A stretch of 64,000 nt of DNA. Source: Anoplolepis gracilipes (taxonomy: Eukaryota; Arthropoda; Insecta; Hymenoptera; Formicidae). A program made the position numbers and the translations under genes. The notes under the pieces were generated by a model that was not told the DNA's origin, ran no database searches, and saw only the letters and a program-made list of their open reading frames with translations. The stretch is from the NCBI RefSeq assembly GCF_047496725.1, contig NC_132974.1:1867501-1931500 (forward strand), in the 5' to 3' direction. Shown one piece after another: positions 28,001 through 39,307 of the stretch (its first letter is position 1; each line of letters begins with the position of its first letter).

Positions 28001-29581
28001 CCGCATGATTATCGTGTTGCGCTGATTAGCGCGGGCGCGATCATAATTAACCGTGTTTTTGCGAGTAAGTGGCATGTGAGTGTCATAAAAGAGAAAAGAA
28101 TAAGAGAATAAGAGAGAGAGAAAAGGTTGAAGAAGGCATCGGGTGACGACGAATCCAACTTAACCACGAAACAATTTATAAATTTATTTTGTTACATTTG
28201 TAAAATTAATTTTTCGACTATTTTCATGCTAGCAACTCATTTAAAAAATAATTAGAAACTTATTTTCCAAATATTAAATTCAAAAATAGATTAATCAAAA
28301 TATGTGTATGATATACATATATAATTAATTAATTGAAGAAATAATATGATAGCAAACTGTTCAATTCTTGTCAATTTCTTATTTTTAAACATACTGTTAT
28401 AGTATTCATGTTGAAAAACAAAATATAAAAAGTTAATATTTTTGAAATTGCAATATTTTCGATCAATTAATTAGCAATTATTCCTATATTTATTTTTACC
28501 TATAAACAGTTTTACTTTAAGAAAATGGGACTCTCACTTGTCTTAATCTTAATTTGCTATTAATTGCTAAGAGCAAGTAATAAATTTATGATTAAAGTAA
28601 CAAGTTAAAAATAAATTAGCATTTAATCAGTATTACCGCACAGTCAAATATTTGATTTCTTGTGATGAGAATGCCAAGGTAATGGAGGTTTAATTTATTA
28701 TCTAATCTGTTTCACATCATTGAAATCAGTCGTCAAACTTTTACTTAAAGCAAGAATGCGGAAACGAAAGAATTCAACGTTGGCGCGATTTCGTTACTTA
28801 GGTGTGCAAAAGCTAAGAAAAAGCGGATAAAGCCGCATTCTTCGAATGACGGTAGCACACATTTTAGCACTGTCTCGACGAAAGTCTGCAGAGTTTTACT
28901 TTTCTCTTCGTATCGTATAAAGGTCATCTAAGCGATAGCTTCATCAAAGAAAAAAGGATTTTCGTGTATAATGTATGCTCAGAACAAGTAACGTATGCAT
29001 ATCAAAATCTAAACAAATTTTAATAAAAACTTTCGATAACTTTTTATTCTTGGCATTTAATTAGGTATCGTGTTAAAAAAAGTAGGCCTCCAAATTTATC
29101 TGAGATACTTGCAAGGTTATAGCTTATTCTGAGAAGAGTTAAATTCAGAAACTGGGATAATAAAAAAAAAAAAAGTCGTTCTCTCCGCGACTTGGAGGTG
29201 AAAGAAAGCACAATTGTCCAGATATAGGATGGTTTTCGTGCTATCTCCAGGTCGTAGAATAATATCGATGTCCTACTTTAAAGGTGTTAATGAAAAATAG
29301 AAAAGGAATTCAAGGAAAGAAATTTCGCGAAAATGACGTGTCTGCGTTCAAAGAGACTACGTTAGAGTTTGCGGTGTCCGTTAGCGTTAACATGTTCGAA
29401 GTTAGCCGACTCGATCAATTGATCTCGATCATTCCACTCGTTATTTGTAGCTATCTTGGTAATGATTAGTTCAATAGGAACTTCCTCCGTATTACCTGTG
29501 ACCTCTTTTCTCCCAATTCCGTCATTTCGCGATCGGAATGGCTATTCGTTGGGAAAATATATGAGAGGAGGGACGAGCTGA

Positions 29582-29670
<89 letters not shown>

Positions 29671-32600
29671 AAGAAAGAGAGAAAGGGAACACGATATCTC
29701 ACGATACGATGTTACAACAAGACAGTTATCGTCTCTTGGCATGCTATTTAGTATATTTATGATACAGCCATCGAGGGACGTATTAAATAATTAATCTGAA
29801 AATTTATGATATACTTAAATGTTAAATACATATCAAAGAATAAATTGTATAAAAAGAACATACTTAATATATTTTCAAGCAGAAATGCTAAAGAGAAAAA
29901 AGTGAATTTTCCACATCAAAATTCAAAATTATAATTACAAATAATTGCAAATTAAAAAACTTATATGACACATCAAGTCTGCGAATTGATAACAAATTCT
30001 TCACTTAAAATAGATAAAGGTTAAATCAATAGAGAAATTAAAAAAACTTAGCGCTTAAAAGCCAGCGGTAAGAAAAGAAATTGAAAGATTGCTACAAATA
30101 ATACAGCAAAAAGATTTTCATTATATTTTCAGAGATATAAATTGAAGTATATTAAACATATTGCAAAGCAGAGAGAACAAAAAGTATTAAAAATAAATTT
30201 TAAAATAATATATGTCTTTTTAAAAGATTTAATAATCAAGAAAATTATCGTATAATTATTATCTTCTTATTTTGACTAACAACTTTTTAATAAAAGCACA
30301 AACTTTATGTGCTATTTATATTTATTCATAAAAAGTCTAATATGACTCTGGCATTTTGAAGTTAGAATAATGATGACGATTATTAAATACACAGCACAGA
30401 AAATTCCAAATGTCAAAATTAAATACGACGAGAGACATGATGGTATTTTTAAAATAAATAGATAAATAAAAGCATAACTATTAATATTATTTTCCTTCTC
30501 TAAAAATCGTTCTTTCACGTAGTTTAATATTATGTCAATAGAATTAAATTAGATTGTGAAGAGAGAAACAGAGGGGGAGGGAAAGAGAGAGAAGTTTCTT
30601 TGACGATTCCTTAAAGTTCGTTAGAAAGACAGGCTCGCGGATAATGAAAGGCATTCCTCTGTTTAACGGAGCCTTGGCTGGCTAAAGAACAAGTACATTG
30701 CCGCTCCCTTCCGAAACGTTATGTTCAACAGATGTCAGGGTAACGACTTGCAAGGGTAGGCAAGAGTGACAACGAAGGAAGACAAATGTGTCATGAGGGT
30801 CGATAACCAGGCTAAAAAAATCACTAGCGAAATTTCTCTACCGGAATTTTAACTATAGAAAATTGATCCTTGCACAGGTTTTTCGAGCTATTCAAAATAT
30901 ATTTTCTTTAATACGTATTGTGCGGTATTATAGTTTACAAAGCTAAATGTATGACAGGAGGGAATTCAGAGATCTGGAAAAGTTTTCGTAATATCTTAAT
31001 AACATCGCAGTTTGCGCTTGTACACTTTAACAAAGTTTTCATTCGAGTTAATTACAAGGATATTATAATTAAAAAAATATTTAAAATTAAAAAGGATATT
31101 TATAATTAAAAAAAGTAAAAAAAAACTGCAGTCGTGACTTTCATTAAAATATATTCCGTATCCTAAATTGTTCGAGTTTAATCTGTACAAGTGTAGGAAG
31201 AGCAAGATATATCCAACAATAAGACACTCTTGGTATAGGAATTGGATATCTTTTCACTTGCTCAATATCGCGAAAAAAAAGAGAAAATTCTGCATTTCAA
31301 ATAATAATAATAATTTTGTATAAAAATCTGTTTATATTTTTTGAACGTAATTTTCAAGTCACGTCAGATATGCTAATAATAGTTGGAAGCATTCAGTACA
31401 TATCACAGTCTGCCGGCAATGAAAATGTGAAAAAGCCCGTTAACCCGGTACTCCTAAACCTAAACTAACGACTATATAGCAGCCGACAATGAAGATACAA
31501 AAGCGAACCGACGAACGAATTCTCAATGGACCATTATTCCGATCATTAACGATGATTTTCGCTCACAATATCGTTCTAATGAATCACGATAATTAAGCGA
31601 GCCGAATGGGACGCTTGGGAAGAATTTCAACTTTCGCGCGAGAAAGCGTCCGCACTCTCGACGACGACGCGAGTAACAATCGATTTTCGCGACAATCAAT
31701 TCGCGGGGATATGTATATGATCGATATCGCATATTGATCTATATAGACTGACAATGATAGGAAAAAAAAACTTGACAAAATCTGATTTCTTAATCGATTT
31801 TTATTCGCGTTCGTCTCTCCGGAAAGAAGTCGAAACGATTCCGCGGATTACAAACGGAACTTTTGTCTAAATCGTTTTCTTGCCGTCTCGGAAGCGGGAT
31901 GCCCTGCTTTCTATATCAATAAAATCGCGCAGCGGAAAGAAATAACCGATCGTTTCGCGTCAAAGGCAATGGATTATGCCATAAATAGACGGTATTTGGA
32001 AATTACCGTGTCGAATTCCCGCAAATTACCCCGTAAAAGTCGAATGAGAATTCCTCGCCGAGATTTTTGTAATAAAGAATCTCGCAGACATAGATAGATA
32101 TACATAAATATACGTAGAATATAACCTTGTCAAAAAAATCTACTGAATTTAATACCACGATAAGTCTTCGGAATGCAAAAACACGATACACAAGATTCGA
32201 GAGATCTTTTTCAAGCGCGGTGCCGAAGGAAATTTGATATTGCAAGAAGCATAACAAGTGTACGTTTCTGAAAGCCTTGGATATTATTATAGCTTGAATC
32301 TTCTCTGCTTCAATCCAAAAATGTAGAGAAAAAAAGATTATTATTCTTATTCGCATGCATATATTCTTATTTTTACCTCAACTTCGATATCCCATGTATT
32401 TTGTTGTAAAATCATAATTTACGCGCAAAATTTCGTTACATTATTTTTGCCACGATAATCGTCCTTTTATTGACGGCAGATAAATTTATCAAACCCTGCT
32501 CTTTACCGGGGTACGCCTAGGTCGAATACACTGCTCCGAAAGTTGACAGCAGCCGCCATTTTGAAGCGATCCGCGCGAAGGCCGTCTTTATATGCATGCA

Positions 32601-33405
32601 TTTTTATTGTGCGTCGCAGCACGATAATTATCCTCACAATGTCGCAATGCACACTTAAGCATGCGCGTTTTTCGTTGCACGACAAAATTATCTCGAGGAA
32701 TGTTTATATATTCCGACGAGAACAGAATTGTTGGAAGAAGAAATGGAAATGTAAAAAGGACAGTCTTTCTTTTTGCGTTCGATCAGCGGAGCAGAAATTT
32801 TTTTATGCGTATAAAAATATTGTGTACAAATTTGAGAGAAAATGACAATCTTCTGAATCGCTTTCGTAAAAGGAGTTTGTTTAATTTTTTTTACAAAACC
32901 ACGCTTTAATTTTGCAAGTGTAGCAGGATTAAAATGCACTTGGATAATTTTAAAAGATACCATGTAAATTAACGTAATGTTAAATAGAAGAGACGAGACA
33001 AAAATACGCTATATAAATGTTATGATTTCTTATAATAGCTTCGTTCGATAACACGTTTCAAGCGCGTTACATTTACCAATCCATTTCCCCTGCTGAGAGA
33101 TGGTCGAGAAACAATCACAAACGCGCGCCCATATGTAAACAGGCCTCGGCAAGGCTTGCATCAGGAAAGTCGAAACGTCGTGTTGCACGAGAGCGTTCCC
33201 CTTCATCCACACCCTAATTCCTGCCGAACGAAATGCCGCGCGCACGTTTTCCGCGTTTTGGGAAACCCGGCAACACATAAATCATTCCAATTGCATCAAT
33301 CTTGCGCGAAATATTTCGCGTAGACATCGCGCTAGCAACGCGGTATAAATTACGACGCCATATCGCGGATCGAGATTACGTACGGGGATTTAAATCGCTA
33401 CCAAT

Positions 33406-33439
<34 letters not shown>

Positions 33440-33850
33440 GCGCGAGTACAGGGACGCCGATGATAAAGACGCGCGAAAATGATTTAATCGCGAGAATGGA
33501 ACTGTTGACATAGGGGACAACACAAGATTTTCCGTACTTATATAACGATCGATTTCAATCGAACTCATCGATACTAATTTTAAACTTCGATTAGAAATTC
33601 GTACATCGTTTATATTCCCTTCGCGCGAATATAGAGTTGAACACGTCACATTAATCTCTGCTCCGTTCGTTCACACTTGCAAAAAGACGGAGTATGATAT
33701 ATATATATATATATATATTTCATATTTTTATACACATATTTCGAAAATATCTCTCGACTCCGAAAGGCGATCGGACACGGTCCGTCGCATCGGCCAATAA
33801 AGAGAGAGAAAAAGAGAGAAAGAAAGAGAGAGACAGAGAGAGAGAAAGAG

Positions 33851-33895
<45 letters not shown>

Positions 33896-34438
33896 ACAAC
33901 GGCCCGAGAGACTGGCGCTCGACGAGCAGGATAAAGAAAATCGATTCTCCCTCGCCGGGTCGGCAGACCGGCAGGCGGGCACTACACGCAGGAAAGAAAA
34001 GCGACGGGACCGATTTGGCTGACCAGGAGAGAGAAAAAGGGAAGAAGAAAAAAAAAAAAAAATATAGATGCTCGCAGGTCTTACCTCGTATTTGATGCCG
34101 TTCAGCCGCAACCACGTTTCCACCTTGAGACCGTACGGGGATAAGGACGGTAGCAGCGGCGTCCGCGGGAACTGATACAGATAAACAACATCCTTCTCGT
34201 AGTCGGGGTGATGCACGATGTTGGCCTTCGCCGGCGCCGCGGCTGCACCGCCGGCAGCGGCCGCGGCGGCGGCGTCATCGTCCTTCTTGCCGGTCGTCTC
34301 GTCCTTCTTCGCCGCGTCCTTCTCCTCCTGCTTGTTATCCGGTGGCGCGTCGTCCTTCAACGCCTCCTTCAGCTCCTTCACGTCCTTCATGTCCTTGCTC
34401 TCGGGGCCGTTGTTCTCTGTCTCGGTTGCCATCGTCAT
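7292..34438 (-). CDS. fax: Failed axon connections (Fax) homologue, four exons
   Basis: Coding exons in transcript order are 34438-34085, 9420-9082, 8226-8089 and 7648-7292. All are in phase 0 and sum to 395 residues. The N-terminus (1-75) is acidic and lysine-rich with an Ala/Gly run at about 56-70. A GST/metaxin-like thioredoxin fold begins near VVYLYQFPRTP (residue 84), with the cis-Pro region in GQLPFVELNGEEIADS, and a GST-C-like helical domain follows to about 335. The tail (about 340-395) is almost entirely Lys, Glu and Asp. In Drosophila, fax was found as a dominant enhancer of Abl and acts in axon outgrowth; a glutathione transferase activity is not established. The start is the first in-frame ATG (34438). 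A second ATG at 34432 has a stronger context (A at -3, G at +4) and may be the one used. Intron 1 is 24,664 bp. Confidence 0.93.
8089..8226 (-). CDS. fax: fax exon 3 (46 codons)
   Basis: GARKVKAQGMG through FFFGDEPTT, in phase 0 between GGTTGCAG and ACC|GTAAGT. The stretch DKPFFFGDEPTT joined to MDVVAFAHLAQ in the next exon is a typical GST-C/metaxin motif. Confidence 0.93.
9082..9420 (-). CDS. fax: fax exon 2 (113 codons)
   Basis: Starts NVDHKMKFRSKKGQLPFVEL after a TTTCAG acceptor and ends ...FKLTFGRK before AAG|GTAAGT. It carries most of the thioredoxin-like fold and the first helices of the C-terminal domain. Confidence 0.93.
9421..12200. other. fax intron 1, 3' part
   Basis: Mainly AT-rich. 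A slightly GC-richer stretch at about 10540-11170 has open frames on the minus strand but no family match and no convincing splice pair. I see nothing else that can be called. Confidence 0.5.
12230..12910. promoter_or_regulatory. CpG-rich island inside fax intron 1
   Basis: An abrupt GC- and CpG-rich block in AT-rich intron, with G-runs at 12292-12330, a GCGCGA-type repeat at about 12414-12440, and a (CT)n tract at 12658-12714. An ATG at 12451 opens a plus-strand frame starting MNSRGSRQLPSPGN, which dissolves into the CT tract. A minus-strand frame is open over the same bases. It could be an internal promoter with a non-coding first exon. The regulatory role is inferred from base composition and position only. 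Confidence 0.35.
12658..12714. repeat. (CT)n microsatellite
   Basis: About 27 CT units with one interruption near the end, inside the CpG-rich block of fax intron 1. Confidence 0.92.
12911..17369. other. fax intron 1, central-left part
   Basis: Alternating AT-rich stretches and CpG-rich patches (about 13480-13830, 15500-16180 and 16680-17350). There are short GA tracts at 15488-15509 and 15821-15845 and a TA tract at 14569-14611. Open frames in the patches show no family motif and no donor/acceptor pair that fits fax, so I call no exon. Confidence 0.45.
14569..14611. repeat. (TA)n microsatellite
   Basis: About 20 TA units followed by a T run. Confidence 0.9.
17370..17571. repeat. Tandem duplication, 101-bp unit, two copies
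   Basis: Copy 1 starts at the CCCCC near 17370 and copy 2 at 17471. Both begin CCCCCACTGATGCTCGAAAA and end with a poly-A run after TTGATAAAAAGTT or the like. The copies differ at very few bases (for example CAAAATGAAC against CAAAAAGAAC), so the duplication is recent. Confidence 0.92.
17863..17906. repeat. (AT)n microsatellite
   Basis: About 22 AT units in AT-rich intron. Confidence 0.9.
17907..19544. other. fax intron 1, AT-rich stretch
   Basis: AT-rich with no gene, RNA or repeat that I can support, apart from a short repeated phrase TATTTAATAAACGTAAATT at about 18022 and 18067. Confidence 0.45.
19545..19691. repeat. 147-bp near-perfect palindrome flanked by TTAA
   Basis: The left arm begins TTAACTGACCAAATTTTTTT and the right arm ends AAAATTTGATCAGTTAA. 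The arms are about 70 bases each, nearly perfect complements, meeting at a GAATTC core near 19616. Both ends carry TTAA, the target duplicated by piggyBac-type elements. This fits a foldback MITE. The family is not identified, and the TTAA may be part of the repeat rather than a target duplication. Confidence 0.75.
20221..20371. repeat. Inverted repeat with AT-rich spacer
   Basis: The left arm (about 20221-20263) contains CTCTCTCTTTTACTTTTCTC, and its reverse complement appears at about 20329-20371 (GAGAGAAAGTAAAAGAGAGA). The spacer includes a (TA)n tract at 20298-20327. The arms are longer than a simple GA/CT tract would explain because both contain the unique TTTTAC/GTAAAA step at the same place. 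Confidence 0.7.
20372..21232. other. fax intron 1, stretch without a gene
   Basis: Moderate-GC stretch at 20420-20720, then AT-rich. No exon or RNA recognised. Confidence 0.4.
21234..21286. repeat. (CT)n microsatellite
   Basis: About 26 CT units. Confidence 0.92.
21287..26869. other. fax intron 1, central-right part
   Basis: AT-rich with CpG-rich patches at about 21640-22220, 23560-23960, 24840-25160 and 25450-25600. A GA tract lies at 21718-21745 and a TCG tract at 21990-22055. Open frames in the patches carry no recognisable domain. I call no exon. Confidence 0.4.
21990..22055. repeat. (TCG)n trinucleotide repeat
   Basis: About 22 TCG/CCG-type triplets. They keep frames open on both strands (Val/Ala-rich on plus, Asp/Gly-rich on minus). 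Neither frame shows other signs of coding, so I treat this as a repeat. Confidence 0.9.
26870..27735. repeat. Old tandem duplication, about 420-436 bp unit
   Basis: Two diverged copies in the same order and orientation. Matched landmarks: CGTCTCACGCCGTTACCTTC near 26900 with CGTCTCGCGTTGTTATCCTT near 27319; TGTAAACAATAG with TGTAAACAGTAG; TCTCGAAATATAA with TCCCGAAATATAA; TTAACTCACG with TCAACTCACG; GTCGTATAGTAAA with GTCGTACAGTAAA; ATTGCGTATCATAATTTCGA near 27283 with ATTGTGTATCATAAATTCGA near 27719. The conserved blocks sit among diverged, indel-rich spacers. Confidence 0.75.
27736..33290. other. fax intron 1, 5' part
   Basis: AT-rich with a GA-rich tract at 29583-29686. Moderate-GC patches at 30600-30760 and 33050-33290 have open frames without domain matches. 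Nothing else is supported. Confidence 0.4.
29583..29686. repeat. (GA)n microsatellite, interrupted
   Basis: GA tract with GAAAGA interruptions. The Ser-Leu open frames on the minus strand here are artefacts of it. Confidence 0.92.
33291..33799. other. fax intron 1 near exon 1
   Basis: CpG-richer AT/GC mixed sequence with a (CT)n tract at 33405-33433 and a (TA)n tract at 33697-33718. No exon found. Confidence 0.4.
33800..33894. repeat. (GA)n microsatellite
   Basis: Interrupted GA tract in fax intron 1, about 190 bp past exon 1 in the transcript direction. Confidence 0.9.
34085..34438 (-). CDS. fax: fax exon 1 (118 codons)
   Basis: Encodes the acidic, alanine-rich N-terminus and the first strand of the GST-like domain, ending ...NGIKYE before GAG|GTAAGA. 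The frame stays open about 74 codons upstream but holds no ATG there, so translation should start at 34438 or 34432. The leader just upstream has a (GA)n tract as read on this strand. Confidence 0.9.
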
Positions 34439-34450
34439 TCTTGCTACTGC

Positions 34451-34452
<2 letters not shown>

Positions 34453-34486
<34 letters not shown>
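34453..34486. repeat. (CT)n tract in the fax leader
   Basis: (GA)n on the fax strand, within about 50 bases of its start codon. It creates misleading Arg-Glu and Ser-Leu frames. Confidence 0.88.
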
Positions 34487-34488
<2 letters not shown>

Positions 34489-34795
34489 CTTTCTTTCTTT
34501 CGTTTACTTCCTTTGCCTCTCGTTCGAAGCTACTCGCGAAGTCACTTCTGCGCTCTAGTAGCTTATTCTCTTTTCCTAAGAAGCCTCGTCTCTCGATCGC
34601 GTACACTCCGTGGAGTCTGTCTCTCTCGATAGCGCGCACACCACACAAACCGTACGCCAAGCACTCGTCGCTTCTTTCTGCTCGCCGGCCGGTTCCTTCT
34701 CACCGTCGCTTGGTCCGCTCGCGATTCCCGTCTTCCCCTTCTCTGGGGACCCTTTGCCGATCGTCGCGCTCCCCTTCGCCGCGCACGCTGGCCGC

Positions 34796-34805
34796 GCGCA
34801 TGCGC
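34796..34805. promoter_or_regulatory. NRF-1-type palindrome upstream of fax
   Basis: GCGCATGCGC in a CpG-rich promoter context, about 360 bp upstream of the fax start codon. Matches the NRF-1/Ewg consensus; binding is inferred. Confidence 0.45.
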
Positions 34806-34970
34806 AAGCGCCACACCCCGCCATGGTCGCCATATTTAATTGGTCGACCACCCCTGCCTGACTCCTATACGCGTTTATACCATACGGGGGCACGCGCGCG
34901 CACGCATGTCTCCCCTTTCCCCGTGACAGATCTCCAGGAAAATCGGCAACGTTGCCGCCGTAACTAGCGA

Positions 34971-36080
34971 TGGCTTCGAACGAGGCTTCGAAAAAGGGTA
35001 TCGATACCTGCCGCTTGGAAAGGACAATGCGCAGGACTGTTTCTAAAAGATGCTCCCCTTTCCGGAACATCTCGAAGAGATGGAAAGGATGTTTCCGACA
35101 AAATGTTGTTTCCATTTAAATTTACAGACAAGAACTCGTAAATTTGCAGCATCACGTTTCTTTTATCACGATTATTAATTTTTGACACCTTGATATCTTT
35201 TGATAATTTTATTTTACAAGTACTTCCGATAGGATATGACAAATATTGTGTCACATCGTCTTTATTCTCTATCTTCATTGTGAAATATTATAAGAAAAAA
35301 AAGAAAATTAAGTACAATATAGAAAGATTTAAAAAATAAAGTTTATTTATATTCAAGAGATTTTTATTTATTTTAAATTTATTTTAAATTATGAACACAC
35401 AAAATTTATTTAAGTAAAATATTTTCCTTTCATTATTAAATTTCTTTCCAAAGGCTATGTATTTTTTATTACGCTCATAAGATCATTGTGATAATGTCCT
35501 GTTATTTGACAGAACTGTTTCATGCAATAAAAACTTATTATCTCATCAAATGAATTTTTAAAATTATTATTCATTATCAGTACTCGGTTTCAGAATTCTC
35601 TTCCTTAATTATAATATTTTCCTGTCCAAGGGCGTGCAATTTTTACCCTCTGAAAAGAGAAGATGGAGAGTTGTATATTTTGTATAAACAAATTTTAAAA
35701 ACTAGTGCAACTTCTCTTTTAAGCAATGTTGTAAGACTTTTCGAGAATTTTAGAAAATTATATACATTCAATCAAGTTAATCTTTATACAATAATTATCA
35801 TATACACGTGTCATAATTTTATTATTATAAAAAAGATAAGATCACGTAAACATATATCTAATTTCATTTTGTTGCATTGCTTTTCAATTTAACGTTGACA
35901 TTAATAAATAAAAAGTTAAAAATAAAAGATAGGTACGTCATCGCAGCTTCGTCTGATCGAAAGGATCGAATTTCGTTTATTATCTAAGGAATATCGGAGC
36001 CTCATTTTATATGTATACTACGTACATACGTTCTATATATATTCAGAGATTTAAGAGTTAAGCTACGAGCTGCCGATGCA
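34971..36080. other. Intergenic region between fax and Evi5, part 1
   Basis: AT-rich. A small minus-strand frame at 34964-35278 has no recognisable domain. Nothing else supported. Confidence 0.4.
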
Positions 36081-36660
36081 CTGATTCCTAGTTTCCTGAT
36101 CCATCGTTGAAAGAGATCGCTCTTGAATGCATCCAGAATCCAGAGACGGAGAATCGAAAATCGGATCGGGCCCATCGCTCCCGCGTCCCGGGCGGCCGAT
36201 GTCGCGACGCATGCGCATAACGATGCTGCCGGATGCTGCGCCTGACAGTGCACGCGCTGCACTTTGCTGCACTGCGCGGCGAAGCGGCAACGTTGCGTCG
36301 AGCGCGGCGCAACAACGAACCCCTTTTCAAGGATTACTTTTTTCCCACTCTGTCCGGCCGATGGATTCTATTTGGAAAACTACTTGCTTAACTTTGCGCC
36401 GTCCACGCGAAGCGCAAACTCGGCCCGATGCTCCCAGCATGTCGCTCTTTGTCTCTTTCTCTCTTTGTCTTCTTTTTTTCTCCAGCTGAAATATCTCGTC
36501 TCGAGATGGTTAAGCCTAGAGATTGGAATATTACACCCTCGTGCGCTACTTCACCTCGGAAATTATCGATAGACCGGGTGACGGTGGACGTGCACGCGAT
36601 CGATAAGCGCGACACCCTTTCGATGGGATGTTTAAACCCTTTGCGGTCTTGAGGTATCGT
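36081..36660. promoter_or_regulatory. Intergenic CpG-rich island
   Basis: GC-rich, CpG-rich block in AT-rich surroundings, 1.6 kb upstream of fax. It contains CGCATGCGC at 36208-36216, an NRF-1-like core. Overlapping frames are open on both strands, as expected of GC-rich non-coding DNA. It may be a distal or alternative promoter of fax or the promoter of an unannotated non-coding RNA. The call rests on composition and one motif. Confidence 0.35.
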
Positions 36661-39173
36661 GACGAACTGAACGTAGAGCCCTCATAAAGAGAATTTTCTA
36701 CCCGTTTCTTGTTTTCAAGCACTAAAAATTAATTTGCATGAAATACAGATTTCTCTTTTTTTTTCGAAACGATCTTTTTTTATGAATGACAGATGTTGAA
36801 TATTGCAACGACGAAACGATCTCGATTAATGACCTCGAAATTGAGAAGAAAAAGACAAAGTATTTGATACAGAGTTATTATGTTTTTATCGCACTATGAA
36901 TGATAAAGTACACGTAATTCATATACGAGATATATTTGATATGATTGATCTTCGTAATGTTTCAAACCCGACGATCGCGTCTATAACGGACGACAAACGA
37001 TCGATACGAGTAACGATTCAGGGTAACTGTGACGTAAAATAATTAATCAGTTGCCTTTGGAAGATGTTATATCGCGAGTCGCATACAATCAACCATTGTT
37101 GTGATCTGATGCAGAATATTATTAAAAGGGAAAATATTTTCTTCGGATAATGAAAATTGAGATAAAAAGTCGAGCGACGACGATAGTTATTAAAAAGATA
37201 ATATTATTTTAGATGCCACTCTCTCTTATATTATATTAGTATAATAACTCTCATTTGTGAGATACGAATTAATTGTCGTACTATTAAGAGATTAAAATAA
37301 GCGAATACTACCGAGTAGAAAATATACATTGCATGTTTATTCCAATTAAAAATTTCATATTTTAAAAATAAAAATATAAAATAGAGTAATATATGTTTAA
37401 TGGCTCATTTATTGTAGCGTAAAAATATTATTTGTAGAAACTATACTGTAATTTAGAAAGAAATTTTAAAGAAAAAATGTAGCATAAGAGAAATAACTAT
37501 TAGAGTTTTTTTTTTAACAGCATGGGTGGTCTCCTGATAATGAAATGGTTTGTTTTACCTAATCACATAACTCATCGATATAGTGCGGTCAATAAATATC
37601 TTATCTGTACTTGGAAGTAATAGGCGAAGTTGATATGTTCTCACGTAAACTAAAGAGATTAAGACAAATAAATGCCACGTCAAAAATCATTAACGGTATC
37701 ATGAACGTTACAACATTCCGATTTATGATAATTTTATATAATTTCAGATTGTTAACAAATTCGTTTATGCTATTTTCTATTTTTTTTTCATAAACCAAAT
37801 ATATCAAAGTACATAACTTATTAATATCCGAATGATATCAGAATGACTGTAAGAATGCATAAAAGTTAGAAAGATTGATATTATACATATATACTTATAA
37901 AATAGAAAACAATATAAAAAAAATCTATGGTCTCGATATCGTATGTGAAATTAAAGCGTTACAAGTTGCATACGAGTGGTTCTCTCGTACAATACTTAAA
38001 AATCGATTCGTCTAAAATGAGGCTTAAGGGTGCACCCTCTGCTTCTCTTTTTCCCTCTTTACTGGTAGTGGCGCGAAAAGAAACGATATCGATCTGGGTG
38101 AAACGTGTTATCAGAAAACTCACTCGTGTGGAAAATCTTACGATGCGTTTATACATTATTCACCGTTCAAGAGTTTTTTTCGAACTCTATGCATCCGTGC
38201 CTTTTACGTTGAGTAACCGTTTAACCTATTTCAACCCGACACTATTGTAATTGCGTTCTCAAATGCCTGTAACGATGTAATTTCGATATTTTCGACAATC
38301 ATTTCAATAGAGAAATATTGGAACATTTATCTATAATATTAAAACTGAGAAATTTACGACTACGTTGCAGTAAATCTATACGCTGCAAAATTTATTCTTC
38401 TTTTAAAGTTTTATTTTCACGGTCTTCTTAATCTAAATAAAATAAGTTCTTGAATTTAAACTTGTGATTTACTTCAGTCTCATTTATTTTATATATATCG
38501 AATTATGTTCTTCTGATATTTGTGAATTTTAAAAGTAAAGTAAAGAGATTCCATTATATATGTATACGATGTAAAAAGTGGAGTAAATTTTTCAAAAATA
38601 TTTTCGTGCGTCTTAATTAATAATATCTTTTATGCATATATGCACAATAAATATTTTCAAATTATTTCTAAATTACCAAGTATATTTACGAAAGATACAT
38701 CTGCAATTATCGTTAGTTTTTGATGCGCAATTTCTACTTGCGTGTTGAAAATAAATGACGTAAATACCGTGTTTTATAGAGCGTGATAAAAAAAATTCGC
38801 AAATTCGATCTCTCTCATAGTCAAAATCATTTCCACTAAAGTGATTTTTTATCGCAATTTTTCAGTAATAAAAAGATTACGTTATTATTAATTAAAATAT
38901 ATAAAAGAAAATAAATAGATGAGCATACATGTCTAAATATATCCGTCAATGTGTGAATAAATCGCGATAATTATTGTTAGAAGGCGCGTGGTGTTTTAAG
39001 TGGAGAGTTTTTTAAAGTGTCAGTTCTTCGCTCAAATTAAAACAAATAGAATATCGTTTTTCCCATTCGATTCAATTAATCAACCCTTGATTCAAATCTA
39101 TCAGATCTACGATTTACTCGGAAAAGATGTATACACGATTCACACGCCCTACTTCTCTCCCGATTACGCGTAT
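36661..39173. other. Intergenic region between fax and Evi5, part 2
   Basis: AT-rich. No exon, RNA gene or repeat that I can support. Confidence 0.4.
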
Positions 39174-39213
39174 TATGTCGTTGTCGAAGAGAGATCGCAT
39201 ATGTCTCTCTCTT

Positions 39214-39291
<78 letters not shown>

Positions 39292-39307
39292 ATCTCTTTT
39301 CGACAAC

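Larger units (their letters stand above)
34439..34970 (-). promoter_or_regulatory. fax: fax 5' leader and CpG-rich promoter region
   Basis: CpG-rich, strongly GC-biased block directly upstream of the fax start. On the transcript strand the leader has a (GA)n tract (34453-34486) close to the ATG, the kind of sequence bound by GAGA-type factors. A perfect GCGCATGCGC palindrome at 34796-34805 matches the NRF-1 (Ewg in Drosophila) site. No TATA box was recognised. The transcription start is not determined. Confidence 0.5.

Noticed and set aside
33728..34660. A single 310-residue minus-strand frame including fax exon 1
   Set aside because: Only 34438-34085 is fax coding. The upstream part has no ATG, and the part after 34085 is intron running into a GA repeat.
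34218..34967. 249-residue plus-strand frame opposite fax exon 1
   Set aside because: It is antisense to real fax codons and rich in Ser/Ala from the complement of Lys/Glu/Ala codons and the (CT)n tract.
36127..36489. 120-residue plus-strand frame in the CpG island
   Set aside because: Three frames on the minus strand and two on the plus strand are open over the same bases, as expected in GC-rich non-coding DNA. No family match.
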